NCBI GenBank assembly: GCA_041665465.1 | Contig: JBAYIU010000001.1 | Span: 620,001 to 684,000, forward strand | Direction of reading: 5' to 3' | Source: JACRPH01 sp041665465 | GTDB taxonomy: Archaea; Nanobdellota; Nanobdellia; Woesearchaeales; GW2011-AR9 | Length of the DNA: 64,000 bases | Part shown: positions 34,069-42,581 of the stretch, piece by piece | Position numbering within the stretch: the first letter of the stretch is position 1 | Layout of the letters: every line of letters begins with the position of its first letter | Position numbers and translations under genes: made by a program | The notes under the pieces: generated by a model | Seen by the model: only the letters and a program-made list of their open reading frames with translations | Told to the model about the DNA's origin: nothing | Databases searched by the model: none

Positions 34069-34803
34069 ATGAGAACTATTCGGAAAATACTATTACATCC
34101 CAAGTCAGGCAAGAAGTTTCTGGTTAAGGACTTAGAAGAAGAATTCAATACTCCTTACGGGATCGTCTCCGCTAAAGATTTACAATCAGATAAAGAAATG
34201 CTCTTCAGTAATAAGAAAGAAAAATTTCTCTTATTGACTCCTTCTTTCCCAGACTTCTGGGAAAATTTAATCCGAGGGCCACAAGTTATCATCCAAAAAG
34301 ATATCGGATTAATCCTTGCTAAAACCGGAGTTAACAAAGAATCAAAAGTAGTAGATGCTGGTGGCGGTTCTGGGTCATTATGTCTAAGCTTAGCTAACGT
34401 ATGTAAAGAAGTTACCGTTTATGAAATAAATCCGGAACATCATTCTATCATCCAAAAGAACATTCAGCAATTCAATGTTAAAAATCTAACCTTAAAACAT
34501 GCAGATGTGTACAAAGGAATCGAAGAAACAGGATTAGACTTAATCACTTTAGATCTACCTGAACCATGGCAAGTAACCAAGCTAGCCGAAAAGGCTTTGA
34601 AAACAGGTGGTTATTTAGTTGTTTATCTTCCTAATCTGACTCAGATAACTTCGTTTATTCAATCTACCAAAGAATCAAGAATAACTATTTTAGAAATAGT
34701 TGAGTTGCTAGAACGAACCTGGAAAATTGAAGATAAGATCATGCGTCCAGAATTTGAAATGCTTGGTCATACTGGCTTTTTGGTCTTCTGTAGGAAATTG
34801 TAA
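34069..34803 (+). CDS. trmI: tRNA (adenine-N1)-methyltransferase TrmI
   Basis: The 244-residue protein starts at 34069 (MRTIRKILL), about 25 bases after attaaaaat. The N-terminal beta domain carries KKFLVKDLEEEFNTPYG. The catalytic domain has GPQVIIQKDIGLIL, VVDAGGGSGSLCLSLA (SAM-binding, about 96-111), a YEINPE acidic loop and DLPEPW, all in TrmI order. It makes m1A at positions 57/58 in archaeal tRNA, usually as a tetramer. rnd follows after one base, so the pair is co-transcribed. Confidence 0.92.
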   Translation: MRTIRKILLHPKSGKKFLVKDLEEEFNTPYGIVSAKDLQSDKEMLFSNKKEKFLLLTPSFPDFWENLIRGPQVIIQKDIGLILAKTGVNKESKVVDAGGGSGSLCLSLANVCKEVTVYEINPEHHSIIQKNIQQFNVKNLTLKHADVYKGIEETGLDLITLDLPEPWQVTKLAEKALKTGGYLVVYLPNLTQITSFIQSTKESRITILEIVELLERTWKIEDKIMRPEFEMLGHTGFLVFCRKL

Positions 34804-34804
34804 C

Positions 34805-35896
34805 ATGAATAACTTCTCCCTAGTTCAAACTCCTGAACAATTAAATCAAGCGGCAAAAGAATGGGAACTATGTTCAGAATTGGGAATAGACCTAGAATGT
34901 GAAAATAACCTACACCATTACGGAGTTTTTATATCTATAATCCAAATTTCTTCCAGAGATAAAAATTGGATTGTTGATGTAATCAAGTTAAAAGAGATTC
35001 AACCATTAATCAAGGTATTAGAAGAACCGCAAATAGTAAAAATATTTCATGATGTAAGTTTTGATTTTAGGATTCTGAACCATCAGTTTAAATGTAACCC
35101 GAAGAATGTTTTTGATACTCAAATAGCTTCGTTATTATTAGGAAAAGAAAATTTGGGGTTAGGTTCTCTGCTAGAAGAATTCTTTCATTTCAAAAAAGAG
35201 AAGAAGTTTCAACGAGTGGATTGGTGCAGAAGACCACTCACTCCCGAGATGTTAGAATACGCTGTCAAAGATACTTTTTATTTATTAGATTTAAAACAAA
35301 AGTTAATACAAGAATTAACTCAAAAAGGTCGACTCTCTTGGATGGAACAAGAATGTCAAGCTTTAGAAAAGATGGACTTTACTTATCAAGATCAACAATA
35401 CTTAGACCTTCACGGAGCTAAAAAACTTGACCCACACCAGCTAGCTGCACTTCATGCCTTGTTTGATTTAAGAGAGAAGACTGCTAAGAAGGTAGATCGA
35501 CCAAATTTTATGATTATGCATAATGATACCTTAATGGAACTGGTTCTGCGTTCTCCAAAAGATCTTTCTACTTGGAAAAAATTAAACCGGGTCCACCCTA
35601 TAGTTAAGACCGAAGCTTCAATGTGGTTGAATTCTTTGATTTCTGCTTTAGAAGGACCAGGAGAAGTGTATGAAGCTCATCCAAAAAAATTATCTGAACC
35701 ACAAAGAAATTGGAAAGAAGAAATAACGGATATACGTAACAGTTTAGCTAAACCGTTAGGAATAAGATCTCATCTCCTTCTTAACAATGATCAGATTATT
35801 GAAATTGTATTAAATAAAAACTTAGCAGGGCTGAGAATTTGGCAGAAAGAACTAATTAAAGACCAGAAGATAATCAAAGAGATTATAAGAAAATAA
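34805..35896 (+). CDS. rnd: Ribonuclease D
   Basis: A 363-residue protein with the DEDDy exonuclease domain: DLECE (DxE, near 32), FHDVSFDFRIL (near 82), FDTQIAS, and YAVKDTFYLLDL containing the last Asp and Tyr. After residue 200 two HRDC-like helical segments follow (about 208-280 and 300-360). RNase D trims tRNA 3' ends. It is typical of bacteria and uncommon in archaea. Starting two bases after the trmI stop places it in a tRNA-maturation pair. The start at 34805 is the only one that avoids overlapping trmI. Confidence 0.9.
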   Translation: MNNFSLVQTPEQLNQAAKEWELCSELGIDLECENNLHHYGVFISIIQISSRDKNWIVDVIKLKEIQPLIKVLEEPQIVKIFHDVSFDFRILNHQFKCNPKNVFDTQIASLLLGKENLGLGSLLEEFFHFKKEKKFQRVDWCRRPLTPEMLEYAVKDTFYLLDLKQKLIQELTQKGRLSWMEQECQALEKMDFTYQDQQYLDLHGAKKLDPHQLAALHALFDLREKTAKKVDRPNFMIMHNDTLMELVLRSPKDLSTWKKLNRVHPIVKTEASMWLNSLISALEGPGEVYEAHPKKLSEPQRNWKEEITDIRNSLAKPLGIRSHLLLNNDQIIEIVLNKNLAGLRIWQKELIKDQKIIKEIIRK

Positions 35897-35897
35897 A

Positions 35898-37376
35898 TTA
35901 CTTTATGCGATATCCATCTCCAGAATGGATAAATTCTTTAACCAAATCAATCTTGGTTTGTCCATGAGCATAAACGGTGTATAAGAGATCACCCTTAGAC
36001 ACTTTATCCCCAACATTCTTGGAAAGAATGATTCCTGCTCCCTTATCTTCAGGATTTCCAGAAATTCTAGCGATCTTAGCTATTACGTCGTTATCGACTT
36101 CATTTATCTTTCCACTTCGAGTAGCTGAAACGGCGTAAGTATATTTTCCAGGGAATATTTTTTTCTGTCTTCCTTGTGATTCGATGATCTGATTCATCTT
36201 CTCATACGCTTTACCGCTTTCTAATATCTCCTTCGCTACTTTTTGACCTTCACCTTTCTTATACTTCCCAGTCATCTCCAACAATTGTCCGGCCATAAAG
36301 AGAGCTTTCTTCTTCAGTTCTGGAGGAGCTCGAGGATCATTACTCAAAACATTCATAACATCATCAGCTTCAAATAAGGGACCAATACCGTAACCAATAG
36401 GATGAGATCCGTCTGTAACGATTACTTTAACTTTCATTCCTAATGCCTTTCCCACTTTTTCAAACATAACTTTCAGATGGGTTGCGTCTTTCATATTTTT
36501 CGCTTTAGTGCTTTTCCCCATTGGGATGTCAATCAATACCAAATTGGCAGAGACAGAATACTTTTTAGCTAATACTGAAGCAAGCAACTGACCTTCTGCA
36601 TCAACTGAAAGCGGCCTTTCTACTTCTATGATTTTATCGTCAGCAGGAGCGAGATTCATAGAACCCCCATGAACAATACAAGCATGTGTTTTCTTTACCA
36701 CCTGCATGATTTTATGGTAAGGAAGTTCAACTCGTGCTAAACATTCCATGGTGTCTGCTGTTCCTGCGGGAGAGGTTATGGCCCGAGAACTGGTTTTAGG
36801 AATAGTAAACCCCGCAGCAGCAATTATGGGAATAACTACCATAGTAGTTCTATTGCCCGGCACTCCACCGATACAATGTTTATCTAAAGTCAATTTGCTA
36901 AATTTAAGTTTATTTCCGGTATTAACCATAGCTTTAGTTAAGTTAACCGTCTCATCAAACGTGAACCCGTGAGCAAAATATGCAGAAACAAAGTAAGTTT
37001 TTTCTATTTGAGTTAAACGATCGTTAGTAATATCGTCAATGATATGATATAATTCTTCATAATTAAGTTTTTTACCAAAGAGCTTATCTCGGATGTGGGA
37101 TACAGATTCTGGTTTGCCAGAATACTTAACTTCAACTTCAGCTCCGTGACGTAATCCTAAATGGGCTAGTACTTCTTCAAACATACCAATATGTCCTTCC
37201 GGGACCCCTTTCTTGCTTTCAGCGATATCTAAAATACAAACTACTTCTTTATGTCCATGTTTGATAACCAAACGATCTCCAGAATAAGCATCAAGATGTT
37301 TAGCATCTTGTTTACGTAATGCAACTACTAACGGTCCTCCGGTAGTTAAATCCATATCATAAACTTTGAATTTCAT
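35898..37376 (-). CDS. deoA: AMP phosphorylase (archaeal thymidine phosphorylase family)
   Basis: The 492-residue protein has an N-terminal double-psi-barrel extension of about 85 residues that is specific to archaeal AMP phosphorylase. The phosphorylase core follows, with DKHCIGGVPGNRTTMVVIPI (about 164-183), SSRAITSPAGTADTMECLA and VHGGSMNLAPADDKIIEVE. It turns AMP and phosphate into adenine and ribose 1,5-bisphosphate, the first step of the archaeal AMP pathway. The later enzymes (ribose-1,5-bisphosphate isomerase, RuBisCO III) are not in this window. Confidence 0.92.
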   Translation of the reverse strand: MKFKVYDMDLTTGGPLVVALRKQDAKHLDAYSGDRLVIKHGHKEVVCILDIAESKKGVPEGHIGMFEEVLAHLGLRHGAEVEVKYSGKPESVSHIRDKLFGKKLNYEELYHIIDDITNDRLTQIEKTYFVSAYFAHGFTFDETVNLTKAMVNTGNKLKFSKLTLDKHCIGGVPGNRTTMVVIPIIAAAGFTIPKTSSRAITSPAGTADTMECLARVELPYHKIMQVVKKTHACIVHGGSMNLAPADDKIIEVERPLSVDAEGQLLASVLAKKYSVSANLVLIDIPMGKSTKAKNMKDATHLKVMFEKVGKALGMKVKVIVTDGSHPIGYGIGPLFEADDVMNVLSNDPRAPPELKKKALFMAGQLLEMTGKYKKGEGQKVAKEILESGKAYEKMNQIIESQGRQKKIFPGKYTYAVSATRSGKINEVDNDVIAKIARISGNPEDKGAGIILSKNVGDKVSKGDLLYTVYAHGQTKIDLVKEFIHSGDGYRIK

Positions 37377-37428
37377 TCTTATCCCTCTTTTGTAAGAATG
37401 AATAGTTTAACGTTTATATAGTTTTTTA

Positions 37429-38403
37429 TTAGACCTCTTCGAGAATCTTTAAGATGGCTTGACTTAGTTTCTTAGGATCATGACGGATTAGGGCCCTTTT
37501 TTTAGATAAAACGTCACTAGAAGAATATTCAGAAGTTTGGTTTTCAATTAAATCCACATAAACAATCCGTGAGTCTTTGCTTAGATCATTCTCGACCAAA
37601 TCTCCTTCTTCGGAGTATAAATGGATCAATTCTTTAGAAGGTCTTCCAGAATTGATTAAAATATAATCAAAACAATCCTTGCCAAGATAATGAACAATTT
37701 CTTGAAGATAATGACTTGCTTTGAATTCTGGATTTTGACTATTCTTGTTCATCAGATTAACAATAAAGAGCTTCTTGGCTTTGCTTTCTCTCAAGGCTTT
37801 AGGAATACCTTCCACCAGAAGGTTGGGGATAAGACTAGTGTATAATCCACCGGGACCGAGAATGATTAAATCGGCATTCATAATCTCGTCAATGGCGTGA
37901 GGATCTGCTTTAGGGAAAGGTTCTAAATAAATGCTTTTGAACCCTTTATGAACTTCAGTAGAAATGTAAATCTCTCCTTCACCTTCCAATAATCTACCGG
38001 AATTGAGAAGCATCTTTAATCTGGTTTGATGAGTAGTGATAGGAATAACTTTTCCTTTGATGTTAAGGATCTTACCTGCTTCTTCTACTGCTTTTTCAAA
38101 ACTGCCAGTTGTTTTTTCTAATGCAGATAAGAGAAGATTGCCAAAACTGTGTCCTTGTAATCCTCCATTTTCAAAACGATAATTCATCAAAGAACGCATT
38201 AATCTACTAGAATCGGAAAGAGCAATCAAACATTGTCTCACATCTCCGGGAGGAAGCACGCCAAGCTCATCTCTTAATATACCGGTAGAACCACCATCAT
38301 CAGCCATGGAAACAATGGCACAAAGTTCAACCGGATGATTTTTCAAAGAATTTAGAACCACAAAACTCCCGGTTCCACCACCCAAAGTTACTACTCTCTT
38401 CAT
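37429..38403 (-). CDS. yvcK: YvcK/CofD-like uridine diphosphate-binding protein
   Basis: A 324-residue protein starting VVTLGGGTGSFVVLNSLK, then IVSMADDGGSTGILRDELG (about 33-51), LPPGDVRQCLIAL and GHSFGNLLLSALE. These match YvcK of bacteria, related to the F420-synthesis enzyme CofD. YvcK binds UDP-sugars and helps control central metabolism and cell-wall synthesis. The start at 38403 is the first ATG; a TTG two codons earlier is possible. Finding this bacterial protein in an archaeon matches the other envelope-linked bacterial genes here. Confidence 0.88.
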   Translation of the reverse strand: MKRVVTLGGGTGSFVVLNSLKNHPVELCAIVSMADDGGSTGILRDELGVLPPGDVRQCLIALSDSSRLMRSLMNYRFENGGLQGHSFGNLLLSALEKTTGSFEKAVEEAGKILNIKGKVIPITTHQTRLKMLLNSGRLLEGEGEIYISTEVHKGFKSIYLEPFPKADPHAIDEIMNADLIILGPGGLYTSLIPNLLVEGIPKALRESKAKKLFIVNLMNKNSQNPEFKASHYLQEIVHYLGKDCFDYILINSGRPSKELIHLYSEEGDLVENDLSKDSRIVYVDLIENQTSEYSSSDVLSKKRALIRHDPKKLSQAILKILEEV

Positions 38404-38495
38404 GACCAAGTTGGAGAGAGAATGGTTTTTAAGTGTTATGAATTAATAAGATAGAAGAGAAAGATATTTAATTCTGGCCCAATTGAAATCTAAAA

Positions 38496-38858
38496 ATGAT
38501 TCCAGAGAATATAAATTATAATAATCTTAAAGCCCTTTTAGGAACAAAAATAGAAGTAACCATTGATCGTAAACTTGGAACAAAACATCCCAAACATAAT
38601 TATCATTATCCGGTAAACTATGGATATATTCCCGCCATTATTGCTCCCGATGGAGAGGGAGTAGATGCTTATGTTCTAGGGGTGTTCAAACCAGTTGACT
38701 CTTTTGAAGGAATCGTGATTGCGATCATTCATCGTACTAATGATAATGATGACAAACTGGTCGTTGTGCCGGAAGGACAGAATTATTCTGATGAACAAAT
38801 CAGAGCTTTAACGGAATTTCAAGAAAGGTTTTTTGAATCAGAAATTATTAGAAAGTAG
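38496..38858 (+). CDS. ppa: Inorganic pyrophosphatase, short class I type
   Basis: This 120-residue protein has the pyrophosphatase core: VTIDRKLGTKHPKHNY (about 21-36), YPVNYGYIP with the conserved Tyr pair, and DGEGVDAYVLGV (about 52-63), whose acidic residues bind metal ions. It is shorter than the common 170-residue archaeal enzyme and resembles the compact bacterial form. It hydrolyses pyrophosphate to phosphate, pulling biosynthetic reactions forward. gatatttaattc at about 38463-38474 is the likely promoter. Confidence 0.88.
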   Translation: MIPENINYNNLKALLGTKIEVTIDRKLGTKHPKHNYHYPVNYGYIPAIIAPDGEGVDAYVLGVFKPVDSFEGIVIAIIHRTNDNDDKLVVVPEGQNYSDEQIRALTEFQERFFESEIIRK

Positions 38859-38884
38859 AATATAAAAACAAAAAAGGAAGAAGA

Positions 38885-39493
38885 TTACTCTTCCATGAAT
38901 TCTTCTGGCTTCTCTTTAAGTTCTTCGTTGCTAGCTAAAAGGCCTTTCTTTCTCATGTATTCTCTAGTAATCAAATAGAATACTAAACCTACTGATTTCT
39001 TACCTTTGTTATTACAAGGAACAACTAAGTCAACCTTATTAGAAGTATTATTAGTGTCACATAAAGCAATTACTGGAATACCCATACGAGCAGCATCATC
39101 TACTGCGTTTTTGTCCGGCCAAGGATCACACACAAAAAGAATCTTCGGCTCGGTGTAAGTCTCTAAATTGGTATTAGTTAAGATACCAGGAGGATATCTG
39201 CCAGTAATAACTGTAATCCCGGTTAATCGGGTTAAGATCTTTAGAGCTTTCCAGCCATTCTCTCTTCGAGAGATGATTAAGATATCTTTAGGTTCATAAT
39301 TTGCTAATAAGCTAGCAGCTAAACCTATTCTTTCATCAATCTTCTTTAAGTTTAATACACTTAATCCATCAGGACGGGTTTTGTAGATAAACTCCGCCAT
39401 ATACTTGGTTTTGAATTTAGTTCCGATATGAATACCGGACTTTAGATACTCATTTGAATCAATGAGCAATACTTCTTGGTTTTCTGCAGTCAT
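38885..39493 (-). CDS. rps2: 30S ribosomal protein uS2
   Basis: The 202-residue protein matches archaeal S2: LIDSNEYLKSGIHIGTKFKT, YIYKTRPDGL-like (FIYKTRPDGLSVLNLKKIDE), ILIISRRENGWKAL, RYPPGILTNTN, FVCDPWPDKNAVDDAARMGI, and IALCDTNNTSNKVDLVVPCN. It ends in an acidic tail. Its start follows GAGG by about nine bases. A promoter (AACCTTTAAAAATA on the minus strand, about 39616-39629) implies a leader near 100 bases. Confidence 0.95.
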   Translation of the reverse strand: MTAENQEVLLIDSNEYLKSGIHIGTKFKTKYMAEFIYKTRPDGLSVLNLKKIDERIGLAASLLANYEPKDILIISRRENGWKALKILTRLTGITVITGRYPPGILTNTNLETYTEPKILFVCDPWPDKNAVDDAARMGIPVIALCDTNNTSNKVDLVVPCNNKGKKSVGLVFYLITREYMRKKGLLASNEELKEKPEEFMEE

Positions 39494-39592
39494 TTTTTAT
39501 TTCCTCAACTCAGACAAAGAATTAGATACTTTGTCCGCCTTATTTTTTGCCTCAGGCAGCTATGCACTTCCTATCAACGGATGTGCGTCGGC
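39494..39592 (-). promoter_or_regulatory. Structured leader of the uS2 message
   Basis: A perfect 7-base stem, GACAAAG/CTTTGTC with a 9-base loop (39513-39535), lies about 20 bases before the ATG, and GCAC/GTGC and TGCC/GGCA pairs lie farther up. Ribosomal protein messages are often regulated by their own protein binding such leaders. The pairings are read by eye only. Confidence 0.4.
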
Positions 39593-39699
39593 TATGTTTA
39601 TGTTAAATGGAGGGGTTATTTTTAAAGGTTGTGGGGAAATTGTAAGATATGAATTTAATCACACTAATCTTTATATAAAAATGATCCTCCCGAAGAAGG

Positions 39700-40392
39700 A
39701 TGAGTTTCGAGAAAACTTTACTTAAAACCATAGAAGAGTATGAACGGTTACTCAGAACAGGAGAACTTGTAGCTAAGGATTCTAGAATATTAACGCTTCA
39801 TCAAAGAATGAAGCCATTAAGAGAAAGGATTGATTTGGTTGAAGATAATCCTCGTTTGGTAAAAGATTATAAAATTGTTCATCCCAACAGCAGGATTATT
39901 AGAAATGCTCATTCTACCTCAATCATAAGTACTGATCCAGCCAGCGGAGAAATAGATGTTAATTATGTCTGGGAAGCCAATAGGGTAGAGAAAGTATATT
40001 TATTTGCGATTGATTTCTTCTTCCCCCGAGATCTTGAGAACGGAGAATGGTGGCAAGAAACTCATGATGGCAGAGCGGCGGATTATGGTTTTAGTGAAAA
40101 TGAGTTTGGTTACACTAGCGCCTTAAGAGCAGAAGGAAAAGGAACGTTTTGGTCGCAAGAAGTCAGACATCTAGAAGGAGCAGACTCTGCGGATTTAACT
40201 ACGCGTATACTTGCTAATCAGGAGAAAGAAACAAGAAAGATCAAACTTCAATTATGGCAAACTCAAACAAGAGATGAAGCAATTCGTGGGGTCGTAATTT
40301 CAAGAATGTCCTTAGAAAAAGGAGATTTAACTGCTTTCTTTAATCATATTGATTATAAGTTATTAGATGATTTGTATTCTGAAGTTAATTAA
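39700..40392 (+). CDS. Hypothetical protein
   Basis: A 230-residue soluble protein with a helical N-terminus (about 1-55) followed by a beta-rich domain with aromatic residues (WEANRVEKVYLFAIDFFFPR, and a GEWWQETHDGRAADYGF stretch). No known motif. A clear TATA-like box, ctttatataaaa at 39670-39681, lies about 25 bases before the ATG and faces away from rps2. Codon use is like its neighbours. The function is unknown. Confidence 0.65.
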   Translation: MSFEKTLLKTIEEYERLLRTGELVAKDSRILTLHQRMKPLRERIDLVEDNPRLVKDYKIVHPNSRIIRNAHSTSIISTDPASGEIDVNYVWEANRVEKVYLFAIDFFFPRDLENGEWWQETHDGRAADYGFSENEFGYTSALRAEGKGTFWSQEVRHLEGADSADLTTRILANQEKETRKIKLQLWQTQTRDEAIRGVVISRMSLEKGDLTAFFNHIDYKLLDDLYSEVN

Positions 40393-40409
40393 AGTACCTA
40401 TCGACAACA

Positions 40410-41078
40410 TTACTTCCGTTCTACTCGCATTAGGGTTTGAATTTTATCAAGGTCATAGAAATGAGTCTTATATCCTTGAAGAAATGACCATAAAGTATAA
40501 CCCCTTCTTGCATTGTTAGAATACCCATTGAGAAAGATTCCTCCGCTAAGATTGTTTTTGAATAGGTAGGACATAACTTCTCTTTGTTTAGCACCATAAG
40601 CCATGATAATCACACCTTCGGAAGTTACTTCCTTAAGAGGAAGGAAATCAGTTACATCCATCGTTCGAAAATCTAGTTGATTAAAAAGATCTTTCCCCTT
40701 TTGACAATCTGCAGGATGACCTTCAATACAAATGGCCGGCTGTCCAGACAATAACGTATAAGCTGCAGCTGGAATTCCAATTCCAGAATAAAGCTCAACT
40801 GCTTTTCCCTTACCTCGATTTATATTCTTGGCAATAGCTCCAAGCTGTACTCTCAAAGAAACCGATTGTAAAGCAAATTCTTGATTTTCCTTTGATCTAA
40901 AATCAGTTCGATAATGAAAAGCAGGATTAACTCGAGATTGATAATGATCAAACCAACTAAGCCAATTTCTGCAAACCTCTTCCGTTTTCTCTCCGAATAA
41001 AGGTATTCTGCTCTCTACTATGGCACATCGTTTCAAATCTTCTTCACTCATTAATTGCTCTAAGGAAACGTTAAACAT
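40410..41078 (-). CDS. Putative SAM-dependent methyltransferase-like protein
   Basis: The 222-residue protein has a Rossmann-like run: AVELYSGIGIPAAAYTLL (about 94-111, a motif I variant), ICIEGHPADC (acidic second strand), DVTDFLPL and GVIIMAYGAK. This order fits a class I methyltransferase, although the usual GxGxG is changed to SGIGIP. The substrate is unknown. It is divergent from the lipoprotein gene at 41205 and convergent with the hypothetical gene at 39700. Confidence 0.6.
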   Translation of the reverse strand: MFNVSLEQLMSEEDLKRCAIVESRIPLFGEKTEEVCRNWLSWFDHYQSRVNPAFHYRTDFRSKENQEFALQSVSLRVQLGAIAKNINRGKGKAVELYSGIGIPAAAYTLLSGQPAICIEGHPADCQKGKDLFNQLDFRTMDVTDFLPLKEVTSEGVIIMAYGAKQREVMSYLFKNNLSGGIFLNGYSNNARRGYTLWSFLQGYKTHFYDLDKIQTLMRVERK

Positions 41079-41204
41079 AATAATTTCTCCAGAACATCCA
41101 TCAATGGTTTAAAATAGAAAGATATTTTTAAAAGTTATGAATAAAAAGAATAATCACTACTTCTGAAGAGTAAATTTATAAAGAAATAGGAATTTAGAAC
41201 TAAA

Positions 41205-41810
41205 ATGACTCTTCCTCTTAGAAAAGTAGCTTTGTTTACTCTAGGATTATGTTCTTTAGTTGGTTGCGGACTTACTGATGATTGGAAAGATCATTTTAGA
41301 AAGTACGATTATTACACTCAAAGGAAAGATAGTCTTAGTGTGAGAGAGTTGAAGAAGATTAGAACAGATTATGAAGGCCCAATTGTTGGTCATTCTGGCA
41401 AAGATATCTGTGTCTCTTACATTGATAATGGATTAGATGAAAAACTAGATTATGTAATTGTTGATCACACCCCTTTACTTCGAATGCAGGATAATATTGC
41501 TATTGTTGACGAGATTCCACCAAATCAAGAGTTTGAAGGACCCATGTTTGGGTTATTAACTCGATCTTCTTATACTTCTGAGTTGAGCGATGGTACAAAA
41601 ATAAATGGAGTAATTAATTATTATATGGTTACTAGATCTAGCCCAGAAGGATTAAAACTTCAACAAGACTTTGATCAAGCCAGAACCGATTATGATGCTT
41701 GGAAAGAAAGTGATACATCTGAAGATTGGTGGTTCAATCGTGATGTATTAAAAAGGGACAAAGTTCCAGAGAATGTTTACGAAGCAGCTTTGTTGCGTTC
41801 AGGTAAATAA
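41205..41810 (+). CDS. Lipoprotein of unknown function
   Basis: This 201-residue protein has a lipoprotein signal with lipobox SLVGC (Cys near residue 21). A soluble outside part follows, rich in Asp, Tyr and Lys, with a central beta-like segment (residues 65-125) and a helical C-terminal part with several Trp. One more Cys follows the lipid site. It has no recognised family. An AT-rich stretch about 25-40 bases upstream probably holds its promoter. Confidence 0.7.
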   Translation: MTLPLRKVALFTLGLCSLVGCGLTDDWKDHFRKYDYYTQRKDSLSVRELKKIRTDYEGPIVGHSGKDICVSYIDNGLDEKLDYVIVDHTPLLRMQDNIAIVDEIPPNQEFEGPMFGLLTRSSYTSELSDGTKINGVINYYMVTRSSPEGLKLQQDFDQARTDYDAWKESDTSEDWWFNRDVLKRDKVPENVYEAALLRSGK

Positions 41811-41825
41811 GAATTACTTTTCTAA

Positions 41826-42497
41826 CTAAACCTCTTCCACTCCTTTCTCGACAATCTTAAACTTTACTTCTAAACCTTCAGGAAGAGATCTGTGCTTTCT
41901 TAAACACCACCCGCGACAATTAGAAAATCTAAACAACTCAATCAGACATTTAGATCCATACTTCAACAAATCCCCGCCTACAATCTTAACCTGATCACGA
42001 TTATCAAAATCAGAATATACTTGAGTGGTTAACAAAACCGGAATTTTACGTTTTCGGGCTATTTCAACTAAATAAGCTATCTGTCTACCTAAAGCAGCGT
42101 TAACGTCATATACTTCTTCTGATTTACCCAACTCTAAACGATAAAGCATAGAGATGGAATCAACTACGATCAAACCAACTTGGTCGTCAGCAATTTCCCG
42201 CATTGTTTCAAAAGCGGCTTTCTGCTCTTCAAAAGTAGTGGGTTGAAAGAAAATCATTTTCGGCAGAATGGCTTCATAATCCTTAGCAATTTGTTTAATT
42301 CTTTCCACTGCAATGCCCCCTTCTGTGTCAAAGAATAACACTTTCTTACCGAAAGAAGCCACATTTACTGCAGCAATCAGGCACAGATTAGTTTTACCAC
42401 TCCCGGAAGGACCATACATAGTGGTGATTATATCTTCATCATAACCTCCTTGAAGTGTTCGGTCCAAGAAATTAACTCCGGTAGATAGTTTAGGCAT
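41826..42497 (-). CDS. radB: DNA repair and recombination protein RadB
   Basis: A 223-residue RecA-fold protein: LSTGVNFLDRTLQGGYDED at the start, Walker A GPSGSGKT (about 30-37), Walker B LIVVDSIS (about 106-113), and a TTQVYSDF loop. It lacks the N-terminal DNA-binding domain of RadA, as RadB does. RadB assists RadA in archaeal homologous recombination. The start at 42497 (MPKLSTG) matches the family; the longer frame to 42548 runs into the promoter region of the divergent glycan operon. Confidence 0.92.
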   Translation of the reverse strand: MPKLSTGVNFLDRTLQGGYDEDIITTMYGPSGSGKTNLCLIAAVNVASFGKKVLFFDTEGGIAVERIKQIAKDYEAILPKMIFFQPTTFEEQKAAFETMREIADDQVGLIVVDSISMLYRLELGKSEEVYDVNAALGRQIAYLVEIARKRKIPVLLTTQVYSDFDNRDQVKIVGGDLLKYGSKCLIELFRFSNCRGWCLRKHRSLPEGLEVKFKIVEKGVEEV

Positions 42498-42581
42498 AAG
42501 TAGATATCCAAGAAGAAAGATATAAAGATTTCTAAAGATTATCCTCAATATTTATAAAATCTTGAGAAATGTTAAGCTTAA

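Noticed and set aside
39462..39725. 87-codon plus-strand frame across the rps2 start and leader
   Set aside because: It overlaps the rps2 start, the divergent promoter and the start of the 39700 gene. Non-coding signals explain this stretch better.
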